Positions 38,840 to 46,784 of a DNA stretch of 64,000 bases are shown here, in pieces. The position numbers and the translations under genes are program-made. Each line of letters starts with the position of its first letter. Positions within the stretch are counted from its first letter, which is position 1. Source of the stretch: Vibrio taketomensis (lineage in GTDB: Bacteria; Pseudomonadota; Gammaproteobacteria; Enterobacterales; Vibrionaceae). Location: contig NZ_AP019649.1 of assembly GCF_009938165.1 (NCBI RefSeq), positions 2,170,001 through 2,234,000 on the forward strand, given 5' to 3'. The notes under the pieces were generated by a model. The model was not told where the DNA came from and made no database searches. It was given only the letters and a program-made list of their open reading frames with translations.

Positions 38840-39586
38840 ATGATGCATTTTAAGTCATACTTTTCTGTTATTTCCACATCCAAGATATCTTTACATCTTG
38901 ATAAAACAATCAAATATATCGGCATTTCATTGCTACTCTTTAGCTTTTCATCGCAATCTGCTACTGATGAGCAGATCAGAGCAATACAAATCGCTGCTGA
39001 AAACTATATTTTGGACAATGTAGAATACCCAATCGGTGGCGAACTCACTGCTAAAGCGGCCAATATAGACAATCGTGTTTTTGCAACCAATTGCCCTATT
39101 CCACTCAGTGCGTCTTCAAATTCAACGAACTCAAGTGCAAGTAATATTACGGTTCTTATTGAATGTGAACCAGATAATTGGCAGCTTTATGTGCCTGTGC
39201 GATTAACGCGTAAAGGACCACAAGTTGCGTTGATATCAGCGTTAAGTCGAGGTCAAATTATCACCGCTCAAGATATCACCATGAGTATGGTAGACTTGCA
39301 GCGCTTGAGGCGGCAAGGTTTTTCCTCAATAAATGCTGTGATTGGAGCAAAAGTGAAGAAAAATCTTAGGGCCGGTGAAATTATAGAGCAAAATGATATT
39401 TGCATTGTCTGTCGCAACGATATTGTGACCATTAAAGCCATTAAATCGGATCTTACGATAACCACTAAAGGGGTTGCTTTATCCGACGGATCGCACGGTG
39501 AGCAGATAAAAGTGAAAAATAGCCGTTCAAATCGTATAATTGATGGTAAAGTAACCGATATTGGTGAAATCACCGTGGTTTTTTAG
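38840..39586 (+). CDS. flgA: Flagellar P-ring chaperone FlgA
   Basis: A 248-residue periplasmic protein with an N-terminal hydrophobic signal around TIKYIGISLLLFSFSSQSA, preceded by an unusually long polar stretch of some 25 residues. The C-terminal SAF-type domain reads GQIITAQDITMSMVDLQ, IGAKVKKNLRAGEIIEQND. FlgA assists FlgI assembly. Start at the first of two ATGs (38840, 38843); a TTG 12 bases upstream is possible. A weak GG-N10-GC motif (38802-38816) lies before it. flgM follows 102 bases later with its own sigma-28 promoter. Confidence 0.92.
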   Translation: MMHFKSYFSVISTSKISLHLDKTIKYIGISLLLFSFSSQSATDEQIRAIQIAAENYILDNVEYPIGGELTAKAANIDNRVFATNCPIPLSASSNSTNSSASNITVLIECEPDNWQLYVPVRLTRKGPQVALISALSRGQIITAQDITMSMVDLQRLRRQGFSSINAVIGAKVKKNLRAGEIIEQNDICIVCRNDIVTIKAIKSDLTITTKGVALSDGSHGEQIKVKNSRSNRIIDGKVTDIGEITVVF

Positions 39587-39625
39587 CCGACAATAAATTT
39601 TGCCAAGGATTGGTTTAAAAAACAT

Positions 39626-39652
39626 TAAAGCTCTGTCCATTTCTGCCGATAT
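39626..39652 (+). promoter_or_regulatory. Sigma-28 (FliA) promoter of flgMN
   Basis: TAAA (39626-39629), 15 bases, GCCGATAT (39645-39652); seven of eight bases of the -10 consensus GCCGATAA match. It lets FliA drive its own anti-sigma factor. About 36 bases upstream of the flgM ATG. Confidence 0.88.
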
Positions 39653-39688
39653 GGACAGTACAGGATTTTCAATTTAAAGGCTTTCTTA

Positions 39689-39994
39689 ATGGCAGGTATA
39701 GATAACATACGTTCAGGGCAGACCCTGACGTCGACTTCTCGAAGTACTGCGCGTACCAATGACAGTGCAAGTTCATCTGTGTCTTCAAGCACAAAATCTG
39801 CATCTACTCCACAAGATGCGGTATCTTTGAGCTCAGAAGCAAAACTGCAAAATCAAATGGCAAGCAGTGCTAGCTTTGATCAAGCAAAAGTAGCAGCGAT
39901 CAAAGAAGCTATCGCTAATGGTTCGTACACAGTCGATCCTGATAAACTTGCCAGCAATATGATCAAGTTCGAAAAAGAGCTTGGTGGTTTGTAA
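39689..39994 (+). CDS. flgM: Anti-sigma-28 factor FlgM
   Basis: A 101-residue, largely disordered protein rich in Ser and Thr (residues 9-50) with a C-terminal sigma-28-binding half: VAAIKEAIANGSYTVDPDKL and ASNMIKFEKELG. FlgM holds FliA until the hook is finished and then is exported; in V. cholerae it leaves through the sheathed polar flagellum. flgN follows 12 bases later. Confidence 0.95.
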   Translation: MAGIDNIRSGQTLTSTSRSTARTNDSASSSVSSSTKSASTPQDAVSLSSEAKLQNQMASSASFDQAKVAAIKEAIANGSYTVDPDKLASNMIKFEKELGGL

Positions 39995-40006
39995 TAGAGA
40001 GGGTAA

Positions 40007-40432
40007 ATGGCAGCTTTAAAAGGTTTAGTTGAGTTTCAACTGAAAAATGCCACTGAACTGTTAGAACTGTTAGGTAAAGAGCAAGTGGCTATCGCACAAC
40101 GTATCTCCAAGGAGATCGAGGCGTTAGCAATCCAAAAAAACACCCTGATCACTCAACTACAAACCACGGATGAAAGGATCGGTCGACATCCAGAAGTAGA
40201 AAGCCTGACTACTGATCCGGAACTTCAAACATTGGTTGAACAAATTCGTGAGTTGATTACGGAATGCCAGCAACGCAATGAGCTCAATGGTGAAGCCTTG
40301 CAGCGAGCGCAACTGAGTTTTCATAAGCTCAACAATTTAATGAAGCAAAGCCAAGGTAAGGTCGGTATGACCTATACCGCTAAAGGTCAAACGAATAACG
40401 TATCAACCTTGGGTACCAATATTAAAGCCTAG
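40007..40432 (+). CDS. flgN: Flagellar export chaperone FlgN
   Basis: A 141-residue helical protein (coiled-coil-like, Glu/Gln/Leu rich) matching the FlgN family, the chaperone for FlgK and FlgL. Position after flgM is standard. ELLELLGKEQVAIAQRISKE and the C-terminal KLNNLMKQSQGKVGMTYTAK identify it. Confidence 0.92.
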   Translation: MAALKGLVEFQLKNATELLELLGKEQVAIAQRISKEIEALAIQKNTLITQLQTTDERIGRHPEVESLTTDPELQTLVEQIRELITECQQRNELNGEALQRAQLSFHKLNNLMKQSQGKVGMTYTAKGQTNNVSTLGTNIKA

Positions 40433-40436
40433 GTTT

Positions 40437-40476
40437 TATACCCAAATGACTTCAAGATACTGATGATAGATTCAAA
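40437..40476 (+). repeat. Dispersed repeat, half copy
   Basis: TACCCAAATGACTTCAAGATAC followed by ATAGATTCAAAC resembles the left half of the inverted-repeat element at 59927-60028 (TACTCAAGTAACTTCGAGATG, TAGGATTCAAAG). No right arm is present here. Confidence 0.6.
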
Positions 40477-40477
40477 C

Positions 40478-40510
40478 AAAAAAGCGGCAATGTATTGGCC
40501 GCTTTTTTTT
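40478..40510. terminator. Bidirectional terminator flgN / flgP
   Basis: Stem AAAAAAGCGGC / GCCGCTTTTTT around AATGTATTG, serving both convergent genes. Confidence 0.88.
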
Positions 40511-40527
40511 GAGATCAGAGAGTGTCA

Positions 40528-40959
40528 TTAAAACAGAGTTTGCTGACGTTTTTCAGGAACCTGTTGCACTTCACCGTAATCGCGTAGCTTATTCATTTTT
40601 TGGATATCTAATCGTAATTCAGTGACATAAGTGTCACCTACTTTATAGCTACGAATTACTTCGGCACCACGAATCACACCGTCTACGGCACCAGAGGTAA
40701 ATTCCGTGCCTAAACGCTGGTCTTGCAGATCCGCTCGACCACTAACACGCATACCATAAACTTGTTCTGCTAACTCACGGTACGCATCAATTTTCGACGC
40801 GCGCATCGCACGAACTTGTTTTTCGTCTTCATCACGCCCTTTTTGTTCACTGATGCTGGCATAACCAACAGCTGTCAACCAATCATCCGGTCGCATTTGG
40901 GTCAACGGTTGGCAGCCAACCATCGCCAAAGAAACTAACAATAATAATAAGTTCTTCAT
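40528..40959 (-). CDS. flgP: Flagellar assembly lipoprotein FlgP
   Basis: A 143-residue lipoprotein; lipobox MVGC follows MKNLLLLLVSLA. The LPP20-type body begins near WLTAVGYASISEQKGRDEDE. In V. cholerae FlgP is an outer-membrane protein needed for normal motility, and in vibrios it belongs to outer-membrane-side flagellar disk structures with FlgO and FlgT. 8 bases after flgO. Confidence 0.92.
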   Translation of the reverse strand: MKNLLLLLVSLAMVGCQPLTQMRPDDWLTAVGYASISEQKGRDEDEKQVRAMRASKIDAYRELAEQVYGMRVSGRADLQDQRLGTEFTSGAVDGVIRGAEVIRSYKVGDTYVTELRLDIQKMNKLRDYGEVQQVPEKRQQTLF

Positions 40960-40967
40960 GCGAACTC

Positions 40968-41603
40968 CTAGGGACGTAGAATAACGGTATAAGGCTGACG
41001 AATCGATGGGTCAGAGCGAATCAACACACCGTCTTGAGTACGAATGCTATTCAAGGTATCAAGATCTCTACCAATACGATCGGCAGGCAAGAAGCCCTGT
41101 GCAGAAGCGACCACGATACGTGATTGCATACCAACGACACGAGCATTCACCAACACACCGCCTTCTTGACGCAACATCGTGCCCGTCAAAACATACTGAA
41201 TGTCTTGTTCTTTTGCCAAGTCTTTCCAGTCACGGCTAAAGGCAAAATCACCTTGCAGCGTAACTTGAATGCTGCCCGTAGTTTTATAGTCGACGACTTT
41301 AAAGCCACGGCGTTGGAATTGGTAAATAAAACCTTCAGATACCGAATTACCCAACCAGTTGGTCGCGTCCATATTTTGTAGGTCGACAAACGAGGTAACC
41401 GCAATTGGTGTCCGCGCTGAGACACTCGTATTCGATTGAACCAACTCTTCCGTTAAACTCTCAACGAAGAAGTCTAAAGTATGGCGCGGGCTGTCCATTA
41501 GCATAAATTGACTGCCAGTATAGGGTTCTTTGCCGTTATATATTGGTGAATAGGCACAAGCCGTCAAAACCAATACGGGTACCAGCGATAACCATTTTTT
41601 CAT
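40968..41603 (-). CDS. flgO: Flagellar outer-membrane protein FlgO
   Basis: A 211-residue protein with a lipoprotein-like signal (MKKWLSLVPVLVLTAC). The FlgO domain includes IAVTSFVDLQNMDATNWLG, SEGFIYQFQRRGFKVVDYK and YVLTGTMLRQEGGVLVNARV. FlgO supports flagellar stability at the outer membrane. Head of the flgOP unit; divergent from flgT. Confidence 0.92.
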   Translation of the reverse strand: MKKWLSLVPVLVLTACAYSPIYNGKEPYTGSQFMLMDSPRHTLDFFVESLTEELVQSNTSVSARTPIAVTSFVDLQNMDATNWLGNSVSEGFIYQFQRRGFKVVDYKTTGSIQVTLQGDFAFSRDWKDLAKEQDIQYVLTGTMLRQEGGVLVNARVVGMQSRIVVASAQGFLPADRIGRDLDTLNSIRTQDGVLIRSDPSIRQPYTVILRP

Positions 41604-41655
41604 TCTCTAATCTCCTTAAGGCACTAGCGAGCCATTTCTATCTCTCTGTAAAAAG

Positions 41656-41671
41656 TGGAACGCTCTTTGCT
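41656..41671 (+). promoter_or_regulatory. Sigma-54 promoter of flgT
   Basis: TGGAACGCTCTTTGCT keeps GG-N10-GC and the TTTGCT -12 element. About 87 bases before the flgT ATG. Confidence 0.75.
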
Positions 41672-41757
41672 TTTCTATGTTTGCAAACCTTTAGAAACGC
41701 ACTGCCAAAATCAGTTATTATTCATAAAGCAAAAATGTACCTAGTTGGTAAATTAAT

Positions 41758-42894
41758 ATGAAAAAATCATTATTGAGCCTTTTCTCTGCCTTTGCTCTGA
41801 CTCTACTACCTAGCTTAGCTCATGCGGCTTGGTATGAAGTCACTGGCTCTGCAACCGTTGTCGCCTCTGAAGATGCGGCGCGCTTGCACGCGTTGGAGGA
41901 TGCGATTTATAAGGCAGTTAACTTTTCCGGTGCTGATATTGGCAGCATTTCAAATCTTCGTCCGCTTTTAGAAAGCTCGCAGAAAGAGTACCAATTTACT
42001 AATCACGAAGTGCGTTATGTCTTAGTCGAAGAACAGAAAGTCCGTAAGAATGTCATGTACGTCAAAGCGCGCATTGATATCTACCCATCGGCAACAGGTT
42101 GCCACGTTAACCAGTACAAAAAGACATTTTTGGTCGGTAATATCGATCTTGCCTCTCCACAACAGGCGGTAATGGGACAAATTTATAGTGTTGGTGATGA
42201 TTTTGCACAGGTGATCAACCGTCAGTTAGACCAAGAATCTGCCAGTTTTGTTTCTGTCGGTACGACTGACTATGAGATCAATAAACGCAATCCAGAACGA
42301 ATTAAGATGATTGCCGAAGATACCGATGCTCAGTATGTATTGGGAGGAACGATTACCGATTTAACCGCAACGATTGAGCAAAACGTATTAAAAAGTGATG
42401 TCATTAACCGCCAGTTCGCAATGGAGTTGACCGTATTTGATGGTAAAACGGGAAGCGAAGTGTATACCCGTAGCTATCGTGAAATTGCGCGTTGGCCATT
42501 TCCTAAGACCAGCCAAGTCGACACACGCAGCGCTCGCTTTTGGACATCAACGTACGGCGAAATGATGTTACGTCTGAGTCGTAATGTGATGTTGGATTTA
42601 GAATCCGAAGTCTCATGTAAGATCACGCTACCAGAGATCGTTGCTAAGTGGGGCAATGTCCTGACCATGAACCTTGGACGCTTACATGGGGTAAAAGAAG
42701 GGGACAAATTACAGCTTTGGCACACAGGTTCGTTTATCGACCAACGCGGATTACCTCGCAATAAGGTTTCCGCATCGGATATTACACTCACGGTAGGACG
42801 AGTTTATGAGGGTGAAGCTGAGTTAACAGTTGACCAACCCGAACTTATGAGTAGTATTCAGATTGGCGATGTGATGCATAAGCTTATTCCTTAA
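41758..42894 (+). CDS. flgT: Flagellar H-ring protein FlgT
   Basis: A 378-residue periplasmic protein with a clear signal peptide ending SLAHAA. FlgT builds the H ring around the LP ring in vibrios with Na+-driven polar motors and stabilises the T ring (MotX/MotY). Conserved parts are AWYEVTGSATVVASEDAARL, the C-terminal GRLHGVKEGDKLQLWH and GRVYEGEAELTVDQPEL. Divergent from flgO with a sigma-54 site. Confidence 0.94.
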   Translation: MKKSLLSLFSAFALTLLPSLAHAAWYEVTGSATVVASEDAARLHALEDAIYKAVNFSGADIGSISNLRPLLESSQKEYQFTNHEVRYVLVEEQKVRKNVMYVKARIDIYPSATGCHVNQYKKTFLVGNIDLASPQQAVMGQIYSVGDDFAQVINRQLDQESASFVSVGTTDYEINKRNPERIKMIAEDTDAQYVLGGTITDLTATIEQNVLKSDVINRQFAMELTVFDGKTGSEVYTRSYREIARWPFPKTSQVDTRSARFWTSTYGEMMLRLSRNVMLDLESEVSCKITLPEIVAKWGNVLTMNLGRLHGVKEGDKLQLWHTGSFIDQRGLPRNKVSASDITLTVGRVYEGEAELTVDQPELMSSIQIGDVMHKLIP

Positions 42895-42910
42895 TCACAT
42901 GCTCTTTTTC

Positions 42911-42987
42911 GCTCCCGTGGCACAGCTGGATAGCGCGATCCCCTCCTAAGGGATAGGTCACAGGTTCAAATCCTGTCGGGAGCGCCA
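42911..42987 (+). tRNA. tRNA-Arg (CCT)
   Basis: 77 bases with encoded CCA. Acceptor GCTCCCG/CGGGAGC, anticodon loop with CCT in CCCCTCCTAAGGGA, T-stem ACAGG/CCTGT. A classic integration target in other bacteria, but no integrase or second attachment-type repeat is seen here. Confidence 0.95.
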
Positions 42988-42992
42988 TTTTT

Positions 42993-43024
42993 AAGCCCAT
43001 GCAAAAAACGCATGGGCTTTTTGC
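42993..43024 (+). terminator. tRNA-Arg terminator
   Basis: Stem AAGCCCATGC / GCATGGGCTT with loop AAAAAAC and TTTGC after it. Confidence 0.88.
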
Positions 43025-43219
43025 TTTCTTAACCGCGTCTAACTTAAGCCCCTGTTAATCCATAGCCTTTCGTATCCAGTCTCAGCTAGGACAATGTGAT
43101 TCACACACATTCTTGAGCAATCGCCTTTCTTTGAACTATCTTTATTGAGTAATCGCACTTTAAATCCTAGTAACAATTGCTTACTCTTTTATCAATAACA
43201 GATATATCTCAATATAATT

Positions 43220-43726
43220 ATGCCAAAGAGCAATTTAACAACGAACACCGGACATCGGTTTATTTCCAAAGCGAAAACTGCCTACAAAATTCATATTCAT
43301 ACGCCTGAAGACACGGTACTTCATCGGTCGGTGGGGTTTATCAAAATGGGTGAGAAGAAAGGCCTGCAAAAGGCCATCAAACTGCGCAATGAGTTAGGGA
43401 GCGAAATGTGGGGTAAGTTCTGGCGCAGGCTGTTAAAAGACCCTTACCTGATGACTCGATTACCCCACTCCTTAGAACCTAAAATCATCCACAAACCGAG
43501 ACCAACCAAAGAAAATCCTGACGCGAAAGATGAGTGCTATATTGCCGCTTGGCGCAATTATGACGAGAGCGGAAAATTGATCTATAAAAGCGTAGTCTGC
43601 TCTATCAACAAACATGGCAGGTTAGGTGCCTATACCAAAACGAAAAAAGCGTTACTCGAAGCCAATAAAGATAATCTCGAAATCCTTGAGTTTATGGGGC
43701 GCTTGGCAAGTATCGACTTAAAATAG
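43220..43726 (+). CDS. AP2-like domain protein of unknown function
   Basis: A 168-residue basic protein. Two stretches look like the AP2/integrase-type beta-strand and helix unit: residues about 22-60 (YKIHI..., then SVGFIKMGEKKGLQKAIKLR) and about 108-150 (YIAAWRNYDESGKLIYKSV, GAYTKTKKALLEANK). AP2-like domains bind DNA in phage, homing endonucleases and some regulators; no nuclease or recombinase motif is visible. A weak Shine-Dalgarno precedes the ATG. It sits alone between tRNA-Arg(CCT) and ompA, in its own unit, with a 230-base AT-rich upstream stretch. Function is unknown to me; the AP2 assignment is a pattern judgement. Confidence 0.6.
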   Translation: MPKSNLTTNTGHRFISKAKTAYKIHIHTPEDTVLHRSVGFIKMGEKKGLQKAIKLRNELGSEMWGKFWRRLLKDPYLMTRLPHSLEPKIIHKPRPTKENPDAKDECYIAAWRNYDESGKLIYKSVVCSINKHGRLGAYTKTKKALLEANKDNLEILEFMGRLASIDLK

Positions 43727-43742
43727 CCCCTCCTTCCGGAGA

Positions 43743-43772
43743 CAAAAAAGCCTCGCGATGCGAGGCTTTTTA
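43743..43772. terminator. Bidirectional terminator AP2-like gene / ompA
   Basis: Stem AAAAAAGCCTCGC / GCGAGGCTTTTT around ATGC... with flanking A- and T-tracts, between two convergent genes. Confidence 0.88.
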
Positions 43773-43787
43773 CTTCAATCAGTCTGA

Positions 43788-44744
43788 CTATTGTTCTACT
43801 TGATATTCAAATTCAGGAACAGTGACTTCAACACGGCGGTTTTGCGCACGGCCTTCGCGTGTGTCATTACTTGCGATAGGGTTGTTTTCACCTTCCCCAC
43901 TCACTGACATACGGCTTGGGTTAATGCCACGCTCTGCCAATACATTAGCAACGGCTTGTGCACGTTTTTCAGACAACTGCTGGTTGTAATCTGCAGCACC
44001 AGACGAATCTGTGTAACCAACGATTTCTACGTTTGCCTGAGGGTAAGCTTGAAGCAGTTGGACAAGTTCATCCAGCTTACTCGCACTGCCTGGTTGTAGT
44101 TCAGTGCTGTTCAAAGCAAATGTCTCTGTATCTGCCAAGGTTGCTTCAAACGTTTTGGTCATTACGACAGTTTCAACTACTTCTTCTGCAACCACTTCTT
44201 CTACTACTGGTTGCGGTGCTGGTTCATCATTGCCACCAAAGTGGTAAGCAAAACCAATGCTTGCTGTGTTACCAACCGCGCGCACGATGTCGTTATTAAT
44301 ATCGGTCAATGCTTGGTATTCAACTCGCACTGAGCCATTTTCCATCACATCAAACTCAACACCAACCGCGCCAAGGAAAGAAGCATCATCTTCGTCGCCA
44401 TAATTAACGTACGCACCACCAAACTTACCGTATAGGTCGATTGCATCCGTCACACCAAAACTCAATTTTGGTGCCAAGGTAAATGCATCCACACTATCGT
44501 CATTCAAACCTGCGGCAGTAAATTTGCCTAGGTAATCCCAGCCAGCTTCTAAAGCGAGATAATCATTAAACTGATAACCACCAAAGATACCGCCTGATGC
44601 TGAATCATCATCGTTACATAAGTAGGTTGCTTTACACTCATCATTTAGCCATGAATAACCGGCCTTCACCCCCACATAAGGTTCAGCATTAACACTTGCT
44701 GCCATAAATAAAGATGCTGAAATGACCACTGCTAGTTTTTTCAT
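43788..44744 (-). CDS. ompA: Outer-membrane porin-like OmpA
   Basis: A 318-residue protein: signal peptide MKKLAVVISASLFMAASVNA, an eight-strand OmpA beta-barrel (about residues 21-190), a Pro/Val/Glu-rich hinge (PAPQPVVEEVVAEEVVETVV), and the C-terminal peptidoglycan-binding OmpA domain (NVEIVGYTDSSGAADYNQQL, LSEKRAQAVANVLAERGI). The start at 44744 has AAGGA upstream; a longer frame begins at 44798 but lacks a signal peptide. Monocistronic with terminator on the 3' side. Confidence 0.95.
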   Translation of the reverse strand: MKKLAVVISASLFMAASVNAEPYVGVKAGYSWLNDECKATYLCNDDDSASGGIFGGYQFNDYLALEAGWDYLGKFTAAGLNDDSVDAFTLAPKLSFGVTDAIDLYGKFGGAYVNYGDEDDASFLGAVGVEFDVMENGSVRVEYQALTDINNDIVRAVGNTASIGFAYHFGGNDEPAPQPVVEEVVAEEVVETVVMTKTFEATLADTETFALNSTELQPGSASKLDELVQLLQAYPQANVEIVGYTDSSGAADYNQQLSEKRAQAVANVLAERGINPSRMSVSGEGENNPIASNDTREGRAQNRRVEVTVPEFEYQVEQ

Positions 44745-45043
44745 CTTGAATTCCTTTATCCACTGTATTGCAGGGAGCCTCGACACTTTGACTCCCACTT
44801 GTCATATCGTACTAACCTCAAATCACATTTAATCAGAGTAGATATCACGCTGAATAATATGAAAAAATGGCAGTAAGATCACAAATTTTTACAAAAATTC
44901 CTTGCCAATATCTTTCCCACAAAGAAAAGTTCGCTATCAATTGTAATCATTGAAAATTGTCTTTTTTGATCTTCTGTAAATCATTGTTTATGACACAAAT
45001 AAACGTAGAACAAGAATGGATGAAAAGCCAAAATACACGGCAC
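44745..45043. other. Region between ompA and gltX (about 300 bases)
   Basis: AT-rich spacer with the ompA promoter region but no gene. It holds no repeat or obvious regulatory palindrome. Confidence 0.6.
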
Positions 45044-45045
45044 AA

Positions 45046-45079
45046 AAAAACGCCGTAGCTCAATAGCTACGGCGTTTTT
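45046..45079 (-). terminator. gltX terminator
   Basis: Long perfect stem AAAAACGCCGTAGCT / AGCTACGGCGTTTTT with a 4-base loop, palindromic enough to work both ways. Confidence 0.9.
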
Positions 45080-45143
45080 AGATATCTCTCAGTAAACTTT
45101 TGGCCCACACAGCGAAAAAACTCGTGGGTAACTCCAGTTTAAA

Positions 45144-46571
45144 TTACTGAGCGTTTGCTTCACGAACAGCAATAAACTCTAGTGCCATCTTGATACGAGC
45201 CACACAGCGCTCTTTACCAATCAATTGCATTACAGCATCAACTGAAGGCGATTGGCCGCCACCAGTCACTGCAACGCGCAATGGCATACCAATTTTGCCC
45301 ATACCGATTTCAAGCTCTGCACATACGTCAGCGATCATTTGGTGTAGGTTTTCAGTCGTCCACTCTTCAATCGCTTCCACTTTTGCTAGTGCTGCTTCTA
45401 GAGGTTCTTTCGCAACACCACGTAGGTGTTTCTTCGCCGCATCCGCATCAAACTCAGAAAAATCTTCGTAGAAATAACGAATTTGCTCAGCCAGTTCCAC
45501 TAGAGTGTTGCAACGCTCACCAACCAGTTTAATCACGTCAGTGATTGCTGGGCCGTTTTCAATGTTTAACGCTTGTTGATCAAGGTGCCATTGTAGGTGC
45601 TTCGCTACATACTCTGGTTCAGAGTTTTTGATGTAGTGGTTATTCAACCAAAGTAGTTTGTCTGTGTTAAACGCAGACGCTGATTTAGAGATCGCGTTTA
45701 GGCTGAAAAACTCAATCATCTCTTCTTGAGAGAAGATTTCTTGGTCACCATGAGACCAACCAAGACGCACTAGGTAGTTGTTTAGTGCTTCTGGTAGGTA
45801 ACCCATGTCACGGTATTGCATTACAGAAACCGCACCATGGCGCTTAGACAGTTTCGCACCGTCATCACCTAGGATCATTGCACAGTGTGCAAATGTTGGT
45901 ACTGGTGCACCTAGCGCTTCGTAAATGTTGATTTGACGAGGCGTGTTATTGATATGGTCTTCACCACGAATCACATGAGTAATACCCATATCCCAGTCGT
46001 CAACCACTACACAGAAGTTGTACGTTGGTGAGCCATCAGTACGACGAATGATCAGATCATCCATTTGCGTGTTGCTGATTTCGATGCGGCCACGAATTTG
46101 GTCATCAAATACCACGCTACCTTCTTTTGGGTTGCGGAAGCGGATAACGCATGGATCGCCATCTTTTGCTGCGTCATTCGCTGCTTTGATTTTTGGATGG
46201 TTTGCGTCATAACGAGCCATCTCTTTGTTTGCTTCTTGCTCTGCACGCACTTCGTCTAGCAGCTCTTTAGATGCGTAACATTTGTATGCTTTGTCTTCAG
46301 CAAGTAGCTTATCAACCATCTCGTTGTAACGGTCAAAACGTTGAGTTTGGAAGTAAGGACCTTCGTTCCACTCAAGACCTAGCCATTCCATACCCTCGAT
46401 GATCGCATCAACCGCTTCTTGAGAGTTACGCTCAAGGTCTGTGTCTTCGATACGTAGAACGAATTCACCGCCATTGTTTTTAGCGAATAGCCAAGAGTAC
46501 AGTGCTGTACGAGCACCGCCCACGTGAAGGTAGCCTGTTGGGCTAGGAGCAAAACGAGTTTTAACCGTCAT
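45144..46571 (-). CDS. gltX: Glutamyl-tRNA synthetase
   Basis: A 475-residue class I synthetase charging tRNA-Glu. The HIGH-type motif is in [20 protein letters not shown]; the KLSKR signature in [14 protein letters not shown]. The N-terminal Rossmann fold with zinc-like cysteine region and C-terminal anticodon domain are complete. Length as E. coli GltX (471). Monocistronic. Confidence 0.97.
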   Translation of the reverse strand: MTVKTRFAPSPTGYLHVGGARTALYSWLFAKNNGGEFVLRIEDTDLERNSQEAVDAIIEGMEWLGLEWNEGPYFQTQRFDRYNEMVDKLLAEDKAYKCYASKELLDEVRAEQEANKEMARYDANHPKIKAANDAAKDGDPCVIRFRNPKEGSVVFDDQIRGRIEISNTQMDDLIIRRTDGSPTYNFCVVVDDWDMGITHVIRGEDHINNTPRQINIYEALGAPVPTFAHCAMILGDDGAKLSKRHGAVSVMQYRDMGYLPEALNNYLVRLGWSHGDQEIFSQEEMIEFFSLNAISKSASAFNTDKLLWLNNHYIKNSEPEYVAKHLQWHLDQQALNIENGPAITDVIKLVGERCNTLVELAEQIRYFYEDFSEFDADAAKKHLRGVAKEPLEAALAKVEAIEEWTTENLHQMIADVCAELEIGMGKIGMPLRVAVTGGGQSPSVDAVMQLIGKERCVARIKMALEFIAVREANAQ

Positions 46572-46724
46572 GTAAAATACCCTGATTGTCTAAATGACTG
46601 CATTGGATAAACCAATGCCAAAATTGGGCGTTATTTTATACGCAAGTGCGCCAAGGTTCTAGGGTATGACGGGCTTTTTTCACTCAAGCTAAGTAACCAT
46701 CTAAAACCAAATAAAGTTAATTGC

Positions 46725-46755
46725 TTGACCTTACCCTTGCGGTAAGGTTTATGCT
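46725..46755 (+). promoter_or_regulatory. CueR-type operator/promoter of copA
   Basis: A perfect palindrome ACCTTACC-CTTGC-GGTAAGGT (46728-46748) lies between -35 TTGACC and -10 TATGCT with a 19-base spacer. MerR-family activators such as CueR bend just such over-long spacers in response to Cu+. The E. coli copA operator is nearly the same. No cueR lies in the window. Confidence 0.88.
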
Positions 46756-46784
46756 CCACTGCAATCACTAGTCGAGGATAAGCA

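Noticed and set aside
41620..41640. Sigma-54 site for flgOP on the minus strand (TGGCTCGCTAGTGCC)
   Set aside because: The GG and GC elements are 9, not 10, bases apart.
42911..43726. Genomic island at tRNA-Arg(CCT)
   Set aside because: No integrase, no repeat of the tRNA 3' end downstream, and the flanking order fits the core genome; only one odd gene is present.
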